From contig CALAJQ010000034.1 of the NCBI GenBank assembly GCA_937922785.1, positions 31,403-95,402 of the forward strand: a stretch of DNA of 64,000 nucleotides. Direction: 5' to 3'. Under the pieces are notes generated by a model. The model saw only the letters and a list, made by a program, of their open reading frames with translations, ran no database searches and had not been told where the DNA came from. Source of the DNA: an uncultured Acidimicrobiales bacterium. Lineage in GTDB: Bacteria; Actinomycetota; Acidimicrobiia; Acidimicrobiales; SZUA-35. Below are positions 18,164 through 27,126 of the stretch, piece by piece. Positions within the stretch are counted from its first letter, which is position 1, and every line of letters begins with the position of its first letter. The position numbers were made by a program, and so were the translations under genes.

Positions 18164-18985
18164 ATGAAGTCGGACCGCTATCAGCTTGCCATGCTCGAAG
18201 AAAACGCCACTGCACGCCAGCTGGATGAGTGCAACGAGCACTACCTGCACCAGTATGACCTGGACGGCAATACCTTTGTCTGCAAAACAGACTCCCGCGG
18301 CCGAGCTGAGCCGATGGCGGGGTCGCCGGTGGACCTAGTGCTAGATGCCAGCGACGGGTTCATCCCGCTGTGGGATCGCAACGTCACCTTGCGCTGGAGA
18401 TTCCAAGAGCAATCGATGGCAGTCTTTGTGGATCCTGAGGCAGCCAAACGCTATCTGCGTGACCTAATCGGTCAAGCGTTGTTGTTGTGGACTGAACCGG
18501 CAATGCCAGTTCGGTTCAAGGAAGCTCAGGACGCTTGGGACTTCGAAGTTGCGGTGAACGCAACAACCGATTGTGACTTCCGGGGCTGCACCTTGGCATC
18601 GGCCTTCTTTCCCGACGGCGGCCGCCACGAACTACGGATCTTTCCCACCATGTTCGAACAGTCGCCAACAGAACAGCTCGAAACGATGGCTCATGAGATC
18701 GGGCACATCTTTGGGCTGCGACATTTCTTTGCCCAAATCTCAGAGACTCAATGGCCGTCTGAAGTGTTTGGCAGCCATCGCAAATTCTCGATCATGAACT
18801 ACGGCGTCGACTCAATGATGACCGCTGAAGATCGGACCGATCTCGCTAATCTCTACCAGCTTGCCTGGCGGGGATCTTTGCGAAGCATCAACGGAACACC
18901 AATCAAGTTGGTTCGCCCTTTTAGCGATGGACGGGTTGCGCCGAGTACTGACCCTGCCTGTGACCCATCGGTAGTTGCCTGTTAA
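18164..18985 (+). CDS. Matrixin/metzincin-like zinc metalloprotease
   Basis: ETMAHEIGHIFGLRHFF (HExGHxxGLRH) followed by SIMNYG Met-turn. Start chosen at ATG after ggagagacgg inside longer ORF 18002..18985. Confidence 0.75.
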   Translation: MKSDRYQLAMLEENATARQLDECNEHYLHQYDLDGNTFVCKTDSRGRAEPMAGSPVDLVLDASDGFIPLWDRNVTLRWRFQEQSMAVFVDPEAAKRYLRDLIGQALLLWTEPAMPVRFKEAQDAWDFEVAVNATTDCDFRGCTLASAFFPDGGRHELRIFPTMFEQSPTEQLETMAHEIGHIFGLRHFFAQISETQWPSEVFGSHRKFSIMNYGVDSMMTAEDRTDLANLYQLAWRGSLRSINGTPIKLVRPFSDGRVAPSTDPACDPSVVAC

Positions 18986-20178
18986 GGCAGGTACGGCATT
19001 GGGTCGACGGGGTTGCCATTGACCCGAACCTCAAAGTGCAAGTGAGGCGAGGTCGACGTGCCAGTTGAACCGATGTAGCCAATAACGTCTCCGCGGGCGA
19101 CAAAGTCACCAAGGCTTGATTCGTAGGAACTCATGTGAGCATAAAGAGTTGTGATGCCGTCGCCATGATCGACCAGGACTGTGTGGCCGTAGCCACCACG
19201 ACGCTTGGCCCAGATGACCTCGCCACCTTTGGCTGCATAGATCGGGTCGCCCGTACTGCCACCGATGTCCAAGCCCGTGTGGAGGCGCCTTGTTTTGTAG
19301 ATCGGGTGAATTCGATATCCGTACCCGCTACCAACACGACCGTTGTAGGGCCACTGAAATCCCTGGACTGAGGGGTCCGACGGATCTGGCGGTGGCCGGT
19401 CTGGATCGTTGTTGTCAGGATCGTTCTCTTGCAGGAATCGAGTGATGTCATCGACCGCATCGGTGAGGGTGCCAACTCGAGCTTCCCAATCTGCGACACG
19501 GCGGTCCATCTCGGCCTGAAGCACGGCCTGGGTGCTTCGCTCGGCTGCCAAGCTCTTGAGAGACTCGCTTAGCTCTGACTCCAGAGCCAAGCTCTCTGCA
19601 TTAGCGGCGTCCAAGGTTGCCTTGGCGATCGAGTGATCTTCTTCAATAGCTCGCAATTGGTCCAGAACTTCGGTTGGAGCCGTGTTGGACTCTTTCAACA
19701 TGAAGTCTTGACGTACCGCTTCGTTAATGTCGCCAACATCGAAGATGATGCCTTCTCGTGCGGCAGCTTCCAAGAAACCAGCTACCGCAAGGTCTGTGAC
19801 CTGAGACAACAGTTGTTCAGACTGGTCTCGAGTTTCTTCTAAGGCAATCGTGGCCTCTTCAGCTTGAGCTAAGGCGGTGCCCAGTTGCAACCGGGTGCTC
19901 TCTAGTTGTGCTGACTTCTCTGCAACCTCAGCGTCGATTGCGGCCAGCGCAGTGGCGAGATCCTGGCTTTCGAGCTTCGCAAAGCTGAGTTCTTTTGCGG
20001 CAGCAATCTGCTGGCGCCGGAGTCTCTCTCGCTCTACCTTCTTGGCTTCGATCTCGGCCGAGTTGTCCGCTTCGGCGGTGTCGGTGGACTCTTCGTCGTT
20101 CGATGTTTGAGCGAGGGCGGGAGCTGAAAGAAGAGCTATGACGATTGTCGCTAGTAACGCTCTAGTCAGTCGGCCCAT
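18982..20178 (-). CDS. M23-family peptidase / murein hydrolase activator with coiled coil
   Basis: Signal peptide, long coiled coil, GSGYGYRIHPIYKTRRLHTGLDIGGSTGDPIYAAKGGEV, GHTVLVDHGDGITTLYAHMS, PHLHFEVRVNGNPVDP. Confidence 0.9.
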   Translation of the reverse strand: MGRLTRALLATIVIALLSAPALAQTSNDEESTDTAEADNSAEIEAKKVERERLRRQQIAAAKELSFAKLESQDLATALAAIDAEVAEKSAQLESTRLQLGTALAQAEEATIALEETRDQSEQLLSQVTDLAVAGFLEAAAREGIIFDVGDINEAVRQDFMLKESNTAPTEVLDQLRAIEEDHSIAKATLDAANAESLALESELSESLKSLAAERSTQAVLQAEMDRRVADWEARVGTLTDAVDDITRFLQENDPDNNDPDRPPPDPSDPSVQGFQWPYNGRVGSGYGYRIHPIYKTRRLHTGLDIGGSTGDPIYAAKGGEVIWAKRRGGYGHTVLVDHGDGITTLYAHMSSYESSLGDFVARGDVIGYIGSTGTSTSPHLHFEVRVNGNPVDPMPYLP

Positions 20179-20322
20179 TACTTGCGATTACTCCACATCT
20201 CAATAGAGGCTGCCTTTTTCTGACTGCCTCTAAACGCTGTCTTTAAGTTATTTCGGCGCGGCATGGAAGAAAACCTCCACTACCCACCGGCGACCATACT
20301 AACGCAACGCTAGGGTCGGTCC

Positions 20323-20826
20323 ATGCCTGAGGACAGAGAGATCATGGATTGGCCCATTTACGGCACTGGGATGCGTGAATTAGCCCAGCAAATCGCCGAT
20401 AGCGGCTATCGGCCAGACATGATTCTAGCAATTGCCCGGGGCGGCCTATTTGTGGCTGGATCCCTGGGATACGCGCTTTCGGTTAAGAACCTCTACGTAA
20501 TGAATCTTGAGTACTACACTGGTGTTGATTCTCGTCTAGATGTGCCGGTAATGCTTCCGCCCTATCTTCACAAGTTTGACCTCACAGACGCAAAGATCCT
20601 GGTGGCAGATGATGTGGCCGATACGGGCCACACGTTGAAAGCCGTTCACGACTTTTGCTCTGATGTAGTGGCAGAGTCACGTACCGCTGTTCTGTATGAG
20701 AAGTCCCATTCGTTGGTTAAGTGCGACTATGTCTGGAAGCGGACAGACCAGTGGATTAACTTCCCATGGTCCACAGAGGCTCCGTTAGTTGACCCGACAG
20801 ATGGCAACACCATACTTGACGCATAG
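20323..20826 (+). CDS. Purine phosphoribosyltransferase-like protein
   Basis: ILAIARGGLFVAGSLGY and KILVADDVADTGHTL PRPP-binding motif. Confidence 0.8.
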   Translation: MPEDREIMDWPIYGTGMRELAQQIADSGYRPDMILAIARGGLFVAGSLGYALSVKNLYVMNLEYYTGVDSRLDVPVMLPPYLHKFDLTDAKILVADDVADTGHTLKAVHDFCSDVVAESRTAVLYEKSHSLVKCDYVWKRTDQWINFPWSTEAPLVDPTDGNTILDA

Positions 20827-20861
20827 TCCGGCTAATCTGTACCGCAGGAGGATCATCCACC

Positions 20862-21767
20862 ATGGTTCGTCGCATAGCAGGAACAATTTGCCTCGCCAGT
20901 TCGCTGATGATGATTTTATGGCTCGCAACCGGCGCGACCGCTTCGGGCTTCGTGAAATTTGCCTTGCTCGGAATTGTCGGGTCAATTCTCGTTCTCTACA
21001 AGTTCGATGAGATCGCGGCTCGGATGCCAAGTAACCGACCAGCGGTAACCGGGACGCAGCTTCAAGGAGCCCCGGACGGAGTGTTCGGCACCGAGCTACC
21101 TCCGGAGGCCTTCGCAGAACCAGTCCTGGAGGCCAAGCCGGTAAATCTCAGCACTCGCACCGAGATATTCCACCCCCGCGAAGACGCCGAAGGCGATGAT
21201 GGTCAAAGCGACCAAGATGGCTCAGTCCTAGTCGCCGAACGAGACACAGACACAGACACAGACACAGACACAGACTCCGGGGAGCAACTGGAGTCCACGG
21301 CCGAAACAAACGGCTCAGCTCCGCGCAAAGACAGCGATGGGACCAGCGAGACCGACGAACAAGCCAACTCCGTTGAACCGGTCCAGGAAGATTCCTTGGT
21401 TCAGCCAGACCCAACACAAGAAGTTGTCATGACAAATGGAAGTGGCACCACAAGTGTTGTGGCGTCATCGGAACCAGTGTTCATCCAACTTGCGGACTAC
21501 TCAGACGATGAGTTGGTTCAATCCGTGAGGGCTGGAGAGGCTTCGCTTGTGTCGACTTTGGCCGAAAGCGGAATGCTCAGCACCGAGGGGCCCGTCACCG
21601 ATAACGACGTAGCAACAATGGTCTTCGTAGCAGTATCAAGCGATGACCTGCTGCGCGCCCTCATCGATGGCAAAGAGGCCGAAGCCCAAGCTGCGGCTCT
21701 GTCTTACACTCCCGATACGCCGCAGTTGTACGAACCGGCTGCCCAGCTGGTTGAACCTCGTAGCTAG
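20862..21767 (+). CDS. Hypothetical protein with acidic Asp-Thr repeat linker
   Basis: N-terminal TM region then low-complexity acidic segment RDTDTDTDTDTDSG. Confidence 0.65.
   Translation: MVRRIAGTICLASSLMMILWLATGATASGFVKFALLGIVGSILVLYKFDEIAARMPSNRPAVTGTQLQGAPDGVFGTELPPEAFAEPVLEAKPVNLSTRTEIFHPREDAEGDDGQSDQDGSVLVAERDTDTDTDTDTDSGEQLESTAETNGSAPRKDSDGTSETDEQANSVEPVQEDSLVQPDPTQEVVMTNGSGTTSVVASSEPVFIQLADYSDDELVQSVRAGEASLVSTLAESGMLSTEGPVTDNDVATMVFVAVSSDDLLRALIDGKEAEAQAAALSYTPDTPQLYEPAAQLVEPRS
21243..21275 (+). repeat. 6-bp microsatellite (gacaca)5
   Basis: Read directly; in frame, encodes (DT)n. Confidence 0.95.
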
Positions 21768-21823
21768 ATCGAGCCTCTAAAGTGCCGATCGCTAAACTCC
21801 AGCGGCCTGGGTTCCGTTACTAG

Positions 21824-22309
21824 GTGATGTCTTCAAGACTAAAGCTTGCTGTTATTGGTGTCCTCGCGTTGTTTGCCACCTCATGTGGTGGAGACGATCC
21901 ACTGATTCAAGCAATGGCCGATGACATGGCGGCCCAGGCCGATGGGTTGTCAACCGACCCCGCCGAAACCCTGTGCATTTCCCAAGCCAGCTATGACGCC
22001 CTCGGCGCTGATCGCCTAGCCGAGCTTGGAATTACTGTTGAAAATCCAAACCTGTTAACCGCCGTCGTCGACGAACGCGAAGCAGAGAAGCTGGTGGACG
22101 GACTCTACAGTTGCGTCGACGTCAACGAAATGATCGTTTCTCAGGTCACCTCCACCGGATTGCCTCCAGCTGCGGCGGACTGCATCATTGAGACCTTGGG
22201 CGAAGACGGCGTTCGACAATTCATCTTGGATCAGTTCCAAGGCGAGGAACTATCGCTGACAACTGACGTACGGACCGCCATGTTGAGTTGCCTCGGAGCT
22301 GGCGGCTAG
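21824..22309 (+). CDS. Small secreted lipoprotein, unknown function
   Basis: MSSRLKLAVIGVLALFATSCGGD lipobox. Confidence 0.65.
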   Translation: MMSSRLKLAVIGVLALFATSCGGDDPLIQAMADDMAAQADGLSTDPAETLCISQASYDALGADRLAELGITVENPNLLTAVVDEREAEKLVDGLYSCVDVNEMIVSQVTSTGLPPAAADCIIETLGEDGVRQFILDQFQGEELSLTTDVRTAMLSCLGAGG

Positions 22310-23184
22310 CTAACCCGTGAGGTCTGAGCTTCCCAAAGCTTTGGGTACAGACTGCAATCGACTCGATCGCCCGGGGTTAGGCCCTGGTTGGCCATAAATT
22401 GGGAATGGTCGGGGTCCATCCCTTCGGGCCTGAAACAGACCCTCACGTCGTCACCAAGCCATTGGGTGTTGAACACTTTGAGATCTCGGTCTTGGCTTAG
22501 TAGACCGGAACCGCCGTGGATGATGCGGGCGTTGAACAACGCAACGTCACCAGGCTCCATATCCCAGCTGAGAATTTCGTACTTGTCCCGATTGCCCTCA
22601 ATGTCAGGGAAGGGAACCGTGTCTGAATTGGCGAAAGAGACGTGATCTCGATCATCCTTGGTGAGATCGCCAAAGTTAGTCTGGGCAAACTTGTCGGTCC
22701 AAAGATGGGACCCTTTCACGAACTCAAGAGCGCTCACCTTCGCCACAGGAACCAACGGCGTCCAAGCCGAGGCGCAGTCATAACCTTCGACCGACCAAAA
22801 CGGCTCATCTTGATGGAAGGGCGTGCGGAACTGACTTCCAAGGCTTCTTACAAACACGGCGTCGAAGAAAAAATTCACTGCCGACACGCCCATCGCTTGG
22901 CCGGCGAGTTCGGCCATTGGAGAGTTCAAGATGAAGTCGCTGTAGTCCGGATTGTCCTGCCAGACCATCGAGTCATAGAAGGTCGTTTCACCGTTGTCTG
23001 ACCGGTTCCAAATTCGGCTGCGGTCCGATGGGTTTGCAACGGCCTGGTCTAAGCCACGGCGCAGCGTCTCGATCCAGTGCTGACTAATTACCCCTCGCAG
23101 GCACGTAGCACCATCACGGGCGTACTCGTCAATATTCTTCTGTGTTACCTGATTCTGCTGTGGTGTTTGGCCCGCGACGTTCAT
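22306..23184 (-). CDS. Phytanoyl-CoA dioxygenase family protein
   Basis: TPFHQDEPFWSVEG, ALEFVKGSHLW, GDVALFNARIIHGG. Confidence 0.85.
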   Translation of the reverse strand: MNVAGQTPQQNQVTQKNIDEYARDGATCLRGVISQHWIETLRRGLDQAVANPSDRSRIWNRSDNGETTFYDSMVWQDNPDYSDFILNSPMAELAGQAMGVSAVNFFFDAVFVRSLGSQFRTPFHQDEPFWSVEGYDCASAWTPLVPVAKVSALEFVKGSHLWTDKFAQTNFGDLTKDDRDHVSFANSDTVPFPDIEGNRDKYEILSWDMEPGDVALFNARIIHGGSGLLSQDRDLKVFNTQWLGDDVRVCFRPEGMDPDHSQFMANQGLTPGDRVDCSLYPKLWEAQTSRVS

Positions 23185-23197
23185 CGGGCCAATGGTA

Positions 23198-23710
23198 TTA
23201 CAGCTCTACAGCAGCTGGAAAGTAGTCATCTTCGAAGTCGAGGTAGTCGTCTTCGAAATCAGTTTCGTGACGGCCATAGTCATCCAGGTAAGTGACCTTC
23301 TGGCGCTGTTCTGTTTCGATTGCGCCAGCCCGAGCAGCCAAACCGATGAATCCTGCGAGCAGAACATCCATGCTGATCTGAAGAGCCCAGAAGATGCCGC
23401 CAAAGGCGATTCCCAGCAGCAACGAGGTGACGACTGAAATGCAAAGTGAAAGGAACACTTGGCGACGGCGGTTCTTGGCCGGTTGCGCTCTCCAAGCTGC
23501 AGGGCTGAAAGTCGTTCGCCGTTCCTTTTCACCATTCTGAACTGCTAAAGACCGGCGTGGTGCCTTTGCTAACTGAGTCAGCTGACGGTTGAAGTCGCCG
23601 ACTGAGTCTGTGCGGTCTCGTTGAATCAAACTTTTGATTAGTGGGACACCAAGCATCCAACCCCAAGCGGCGGCTAGAGCAGCGATGACGATTACTGGTA
23701 TTGAGGGCAT
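23198..23710 (-). CDS. Hypothetical membrane protein
   Basis: 170-aa ORF with hydrophobic segments, ORF of this strand run. Confidence 0.6.
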   Translation of the reverse strand: MPSIPVIVIAALAAAWGWMLGVPLIKSLIQRDRTDSVGDFNRQLTQLAKAPRRSLAVQNGEKERRTTFSPAAWRAQPAKNRRRQVFLSLCISVVTSLLLGIAFGGIFWALQISMDVLLAGFIGLAARAGAIETEQRQKVTYLDDYGRHETDFEDDYLDFEDDYFPAAVEL

Positions 23711-23745
23711 TAATTAGATTCCTGAAGTATGAGTGTTGGTAACTG

Positions 23746-24228
23746 TTAAGACTGTCCGCGCTTGTAGGTTCCCGATTTTCCGCCTGTCTTTTCCCACAAA
23801 GCGATTTCGCCGATGACCATTGCCTTGTCGGCTGACTTGCACATGTCATACACAGTCAAGGCGGCAATTGAACAAGCGGTGAGCGCTTCCATTTCGACGC
23901 CCGTTCGATCGAACGTGTCGACTTGGGCCTCAACCTCGACATAGTCGTCGCCGACTTCGAAGTTGACAAGTGCGGCGCCAACCATCACCGGATGGCATAG
24001 CGGTATCAGATCGCTGGTTCGCTTTGCAGCTTGGATCCCGGCGATACGGGCGACAGCAAGCACATCACCCTTTGTGATGCCACCTTGAATTATCAGCGAA
24101 GCCGTTTCTGGCTTCATCATGATCCGACCCTTGGCAACGGCGCGGCGGTGCGTCGAGTCCTTGGCGGTGACGTCGACCATGCGGGCACGGCCCATGGGGT
24201 CTAGGTGGGTGAAAGCGCCTTCGGTCAC
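23746..24228 (-). CDS. moaC: Cyclic pyranopterin monophosphate synthase
   Basis: [55 protein letters not shown]. Confidence 0.95.
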   Translation of the reverse strand: MTEGAFTHLDPMGRARMVDVTAKDSTHRRAVAKGRIMMKPETASLIIQGGITKGDVLAVARIAGIQAAKRTSDLIPLCHPVMVGAALVNFEVGDDYVEVEAQVDTFDRTGVEMEALTACSIAALTVYDMCKSADKAMVIGEIALWEKTGGKSGTYKRGQS

Positions 24229-24310
24229 CGCAAGATACTAGTGCCCCGCCACTAGGTAATCTGCCATGGTATAGGCGAGATTTTCCTGAGTCTGCTAGCG
24301 GTTTCGGACT

Positions 24311-25294
24311 CTAACCGCCGAGTTGGCTCATCGACTTGGACGGTCGAATGAAATGGACCTGACCGATTGCGTGGCCCGCCCACTTACGGTGAACTTCGCC
24401 GGCAACCAGTTTCAACAAGTCAGCATCGCTTGCACCGTTACGCATTGGGTCAAGCAGGTCAACATGGTCCAACGCAAACAAGCAGTTCCGAAGCTGACCG
24501 TCGGCAGTTAGACGGATGCGGTCGCAGTCTCCGCAGAACGGCTTGGTCACGCTGGCAATGACGCCGAACTCACCCTTGCCATCGTCATAGGTGAAACGCT
24601 CTGCTGGGGAGTGACCACGATCCATCGGAGTGAACGCGAAGTGCTTAGCCGCTACGTCGAGAATCTCCTGGTAGCCAACAACTCGCTTTGGCGACCATTC
24701 GCCTTGGGCGTCCAAAGGCATGAACTCGATGAACCTTACGATGACTCCTTTATCTCGACCCATCTTCAGGAACTCAAGGACCTCGTCATCGTTGATACCC
24801 CGCATAAGCACGGCGTTCACTTTCACCGGCTTGAATCCGGCGTTGACTGCAGAGTCGATACCTTCCAGAACTCTGCCCAGTTCGTTTCGACGGGTCAGTT
24901 CCAGAAACCGCTTCTCGTCAAGAGTGTCGAGGCTTACATTTAGTCGCCTCAGGCCGGCGTTTCTCAGGTCTGCAGCGACCAGAGCGAGGGTGGCCCCGTT
25001 GGTAGTAAGCGACATGTCAACATCGAGCCGAGCAAGCTTTTGAACCAGGACCGGAAGTCGGGCACGAACCGTCGGCTCTCCCCCAGTAAGGCGAATCGAC
25101 TTCACGCCTGCTTGTTCAACCAGGAGCTTTGCGACCCGTTCGATCTCTTCAAACGACATGATGTCTTTGCGGTCTAGCCACTGCATGCCCTCTTCGGGCA
25201 TGCAGTACGCGCAGCGGAAGTTGCAGCGATCGGTTACCGATATCCGCAAGTCAGTATGAACCCGGCCAAAGGTGTCAATGAGAGAAGTAGTCAC
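24311..25294 (-). CDS. moaA: GTP 3',8-cyclase (radical SAM)
   Basis: LRISVTDRCNFRCAYCMPEEG, RLTGGEPTVR, CGDCDRIRLTADGQLRNCLF. Start placed at GTG (VTTSLIDTFGR). Confidence 0.95.
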   Translation of the reverse strand: MTTSLIDTFGRVHTDLRISVTDRCNFRCAYCMPEEGMQWLDRKDIMSFEEIERVAKLLVEQAGVKSIRLTGGEPTVRARLPVLVQKLARLDVDMSLTTNGATLALVAADLRNAGLRRLNVSLDTLDEKRFLELTRRNELGRVLEGIDSAVNAGFKPVKVNAVLMRGINDDEVLEFLKMGRDKGVIVRFIEFMPLDAQGEWSPKRVVGYQEILDVAAKHFAFTPMDRGHSPAERFTYDDGKGEFGVIASVTKPFCGDCDRIRLTADGQLRNCLFALDHVDLLDPMRNGASDADLLKLVAGEVHRKWAGHAIGQVHFIRPSKSMSQLGG

Positions 25295-25350
25295 TGTTTC
25301 CAAGGTTAGGCCCCCAACCGCATATAAAGCGAGCCGCCCCACCTATGCAT

Positions 25351-25395
25351 CTGTCTGGGCGTAACGCCCGGTGGGTGAGCGTTACGCCCAGACAG
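25351..25395. repeat. 45-bp hairpin repeat, copy A
   Basis: ctgtctgggcgtaacgc-ccggtgggtga-gcgttacgcccagacag; perfect 17-bp stem, 11-nt loop. Confidence 0.95.
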
Positions 25396-26144
25396 TTCCA
25401 GGAAAGTGATCGATCTGGCCAGGCGAAATCAACAAAGTACCGTCGCTGGTCGGCGTTGATTTCATACTGCGAGAGTGGGGGCGGGTATCCCGCTTGCTTG
25501 AAGATGGCCTTGGCAGCACGCTCGTAGCTACTCAACACCGAGGCTCCAGGCATTCGAGCCTTGAGAATTTGTCGAATCTTAGGCAGGCCGGGTTTGCCCT
25601 TGCGTGAGAGTTCTGCAACCCGCTGTGCGATGTCACGATAGGTGAAGAGGTCTCGATTGGTAGCTTCAGTTAGTTGCAGCCCGATCGTGTCGTACGAACT
25701 AGCGAAACTGCAGTCCAGTACCGAGCGGAGCGCAGTGGTAACTGTCAGACCCGAACGCTGCGTGATGTCTCCCGGGTGCAAGTCGCGAGATTCGTGCATC
25801 TGTACTCCGGGGGCCAAGACCCGCCAGCCCTTGGGCCCAATTAGATGGACTCGCCCTTTAGAGCTGCCAGGGAGACCCCAAATCTTGAGAGCCGTGGCGT
25901 GACCAAGTGCTTGCTGGGTAGACATGGTCTTGGCGGCTAAATGAATCAGTTCGTCAAAGCCATATGTGACTTCGACCACCCTGAAGACACCTCGTTTGGT
26001 ACGCACGAGATGGCCGGTCTTGCACCATCTAGTAACGGTAGATTGCGGGACTCCCAGTGCCAAAAGTTCGGCGGTGGTGACAAAACCGCCAGTACGAGAC
26101 GCAGCCGCCTGGACCTTCTGATAGCGAGCAAGTATGGACGGCAT
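25396..26144 (-). pseudogene. AbiEi-antitoxin/DUF559-like protein, C-terminus truncated at hairpin copy A
   Basis: N-terminal wHTH (GFVTTAELLALGVPQSTVTRWCKTGHLVRTKRGVFRV), ALGHATALKIWGLPG; C-terminal endonuclease-like region stops after YFVDFAWPDRSLSWN, where the reading frame enters the hairpin and runs on to 25275. Confidence 0.65.
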
Positions 26145-26250
26145 GGCGGACCCTTGATTGATGACAATCTCGGAGGCTCACACGGCACTCGAAATATCCA
26201 ATCTAGCGGCTGGGCCCCGACGCACCGCTCGCGCCAGGAAAACTACGCAT

Positions 26251-26295
26251 CTGTCTGGGCGTAACGCCCGGTCGGTGAGCGTTACGCCCAGACAG
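26251..26295. repeat. 45-bp hairpin repeat, copy B
   Basis: ctgtctgggcgtaacgc-ccggtcggtga-gcgttacgcccagacag; differs from copy A by one loop base, same orientation. Confidence 0.95.
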
Positions 26296-26298
26296 ACG

Positions 26299-27123
26299 TT
26301 AGGTATTGGGGAGGATCTTGAGCACAGCAGCCCACGATTGGGAGCTGGGGTCGATGTGGGCGAAGTGGTCTTCGCCTTCAATCAGCACCTCGGCGAGATC
26401 CAGACCAGCTCGAAGCGAGTACTTCGGAGCCACAATGTCATCGGCGGTGCCACTGACCACAACTACCTCGGCTGACCCTTGTTTGGGCTGAGCTATCTCA
26501 TAACGTTCTGGCCACTCGTCGGACGTGCCCCCCAAGAAATCCAATACCGCACCGTTGCCGATCCGATCTGCTGCGCCTGCGTACAGATCACTTACCGACC
26601 CTTGACCTATGACCAGCTTGGGTTCGACAATTGGCTTTGCGCCGGGGACGCCTTCGGGCAACAGGTTCCTTGACCCCGACCACAGTGCCAGGTGCCCTCC
26701 GGCGGAGTGGCCAACAACCGACACCCGATCAAGATCGAGGTAGTAGGTGCTTTCTAACTCGGCCAGGTAGTCAATTGCCGCGGCGACGTGTTCCAGAGTA
26801 TGAGGCCAACCACCTTTAGCTTCACCGACTCGCCCGTACTCGATGTTCCACACCGCATAACCGTTGGCGTAGAGGTCGGCCGCCAGAGGCTCCATCAGAT
26901 CAGAACTGAAGGCTCGCTTCCAGAATCCGCCGTGCACCAGCACTACCACGGGAACTGGTTCGTCAGTTGCTGGAATCCAGAAGTGGCCATAAGTACTGGC
27001 ATCTTGTCCGTACGCGATTTGTTCAAACTCCACAGCGGTGGACACTTTGGTTTTACCTCCGCAGGCAGAAGCGAGCATTGTTACAACAAGACAGGCAATC
27101 ATCAATAGCCGTCGAGGTCTCAC
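26299..27123 (-). CDS. Alpha/beta hydrolase lipoprotein (carboxylesterase-like)
   Basis: LASACGG lipobox, VVVLVHGGFWKR (HGG), VVGHSAGGHLALW. Confidence 0.85.
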   Translation of the reverse strand: MRPRRLLMIACLVVTMLASACGGKTKVSTAVEFEQIAYGQDASTYGHFWIPATDEPVPVVVLVHGGFWKRAFSSDLMEPLAADLYANGYAVWNIEYGRVGEAKGGWPHTLEHVAAAIDYLAELESTYYLDLDRVSVVGHSAGGHLALWSGSRNLLPEGVPGAKPIVEPKLVIGQGSVSDLYAGAADRIGNGAVLDFLGGTSDEWPERYEIAQPKQGSAEVVVVSGTADDIVAPKYSLRAGLDLAEVLIEGEDHFAHIDPSSQSWAAVLKILPNT

Positions 27124-27126
27124 GAT

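Noticed and set aside
21148-21417. Minus ORF with LCLCLCLCLC
   Set aside because: Artifact of reading the (gacaca)n microsatellite in the antisense frame.
25351-26295. Hairpin repeats as a CRISPR or tRNA-like structure
   Set aside because: Only two copies 855 bp apart, a long perfect stem with one loop, no cloverleaf.
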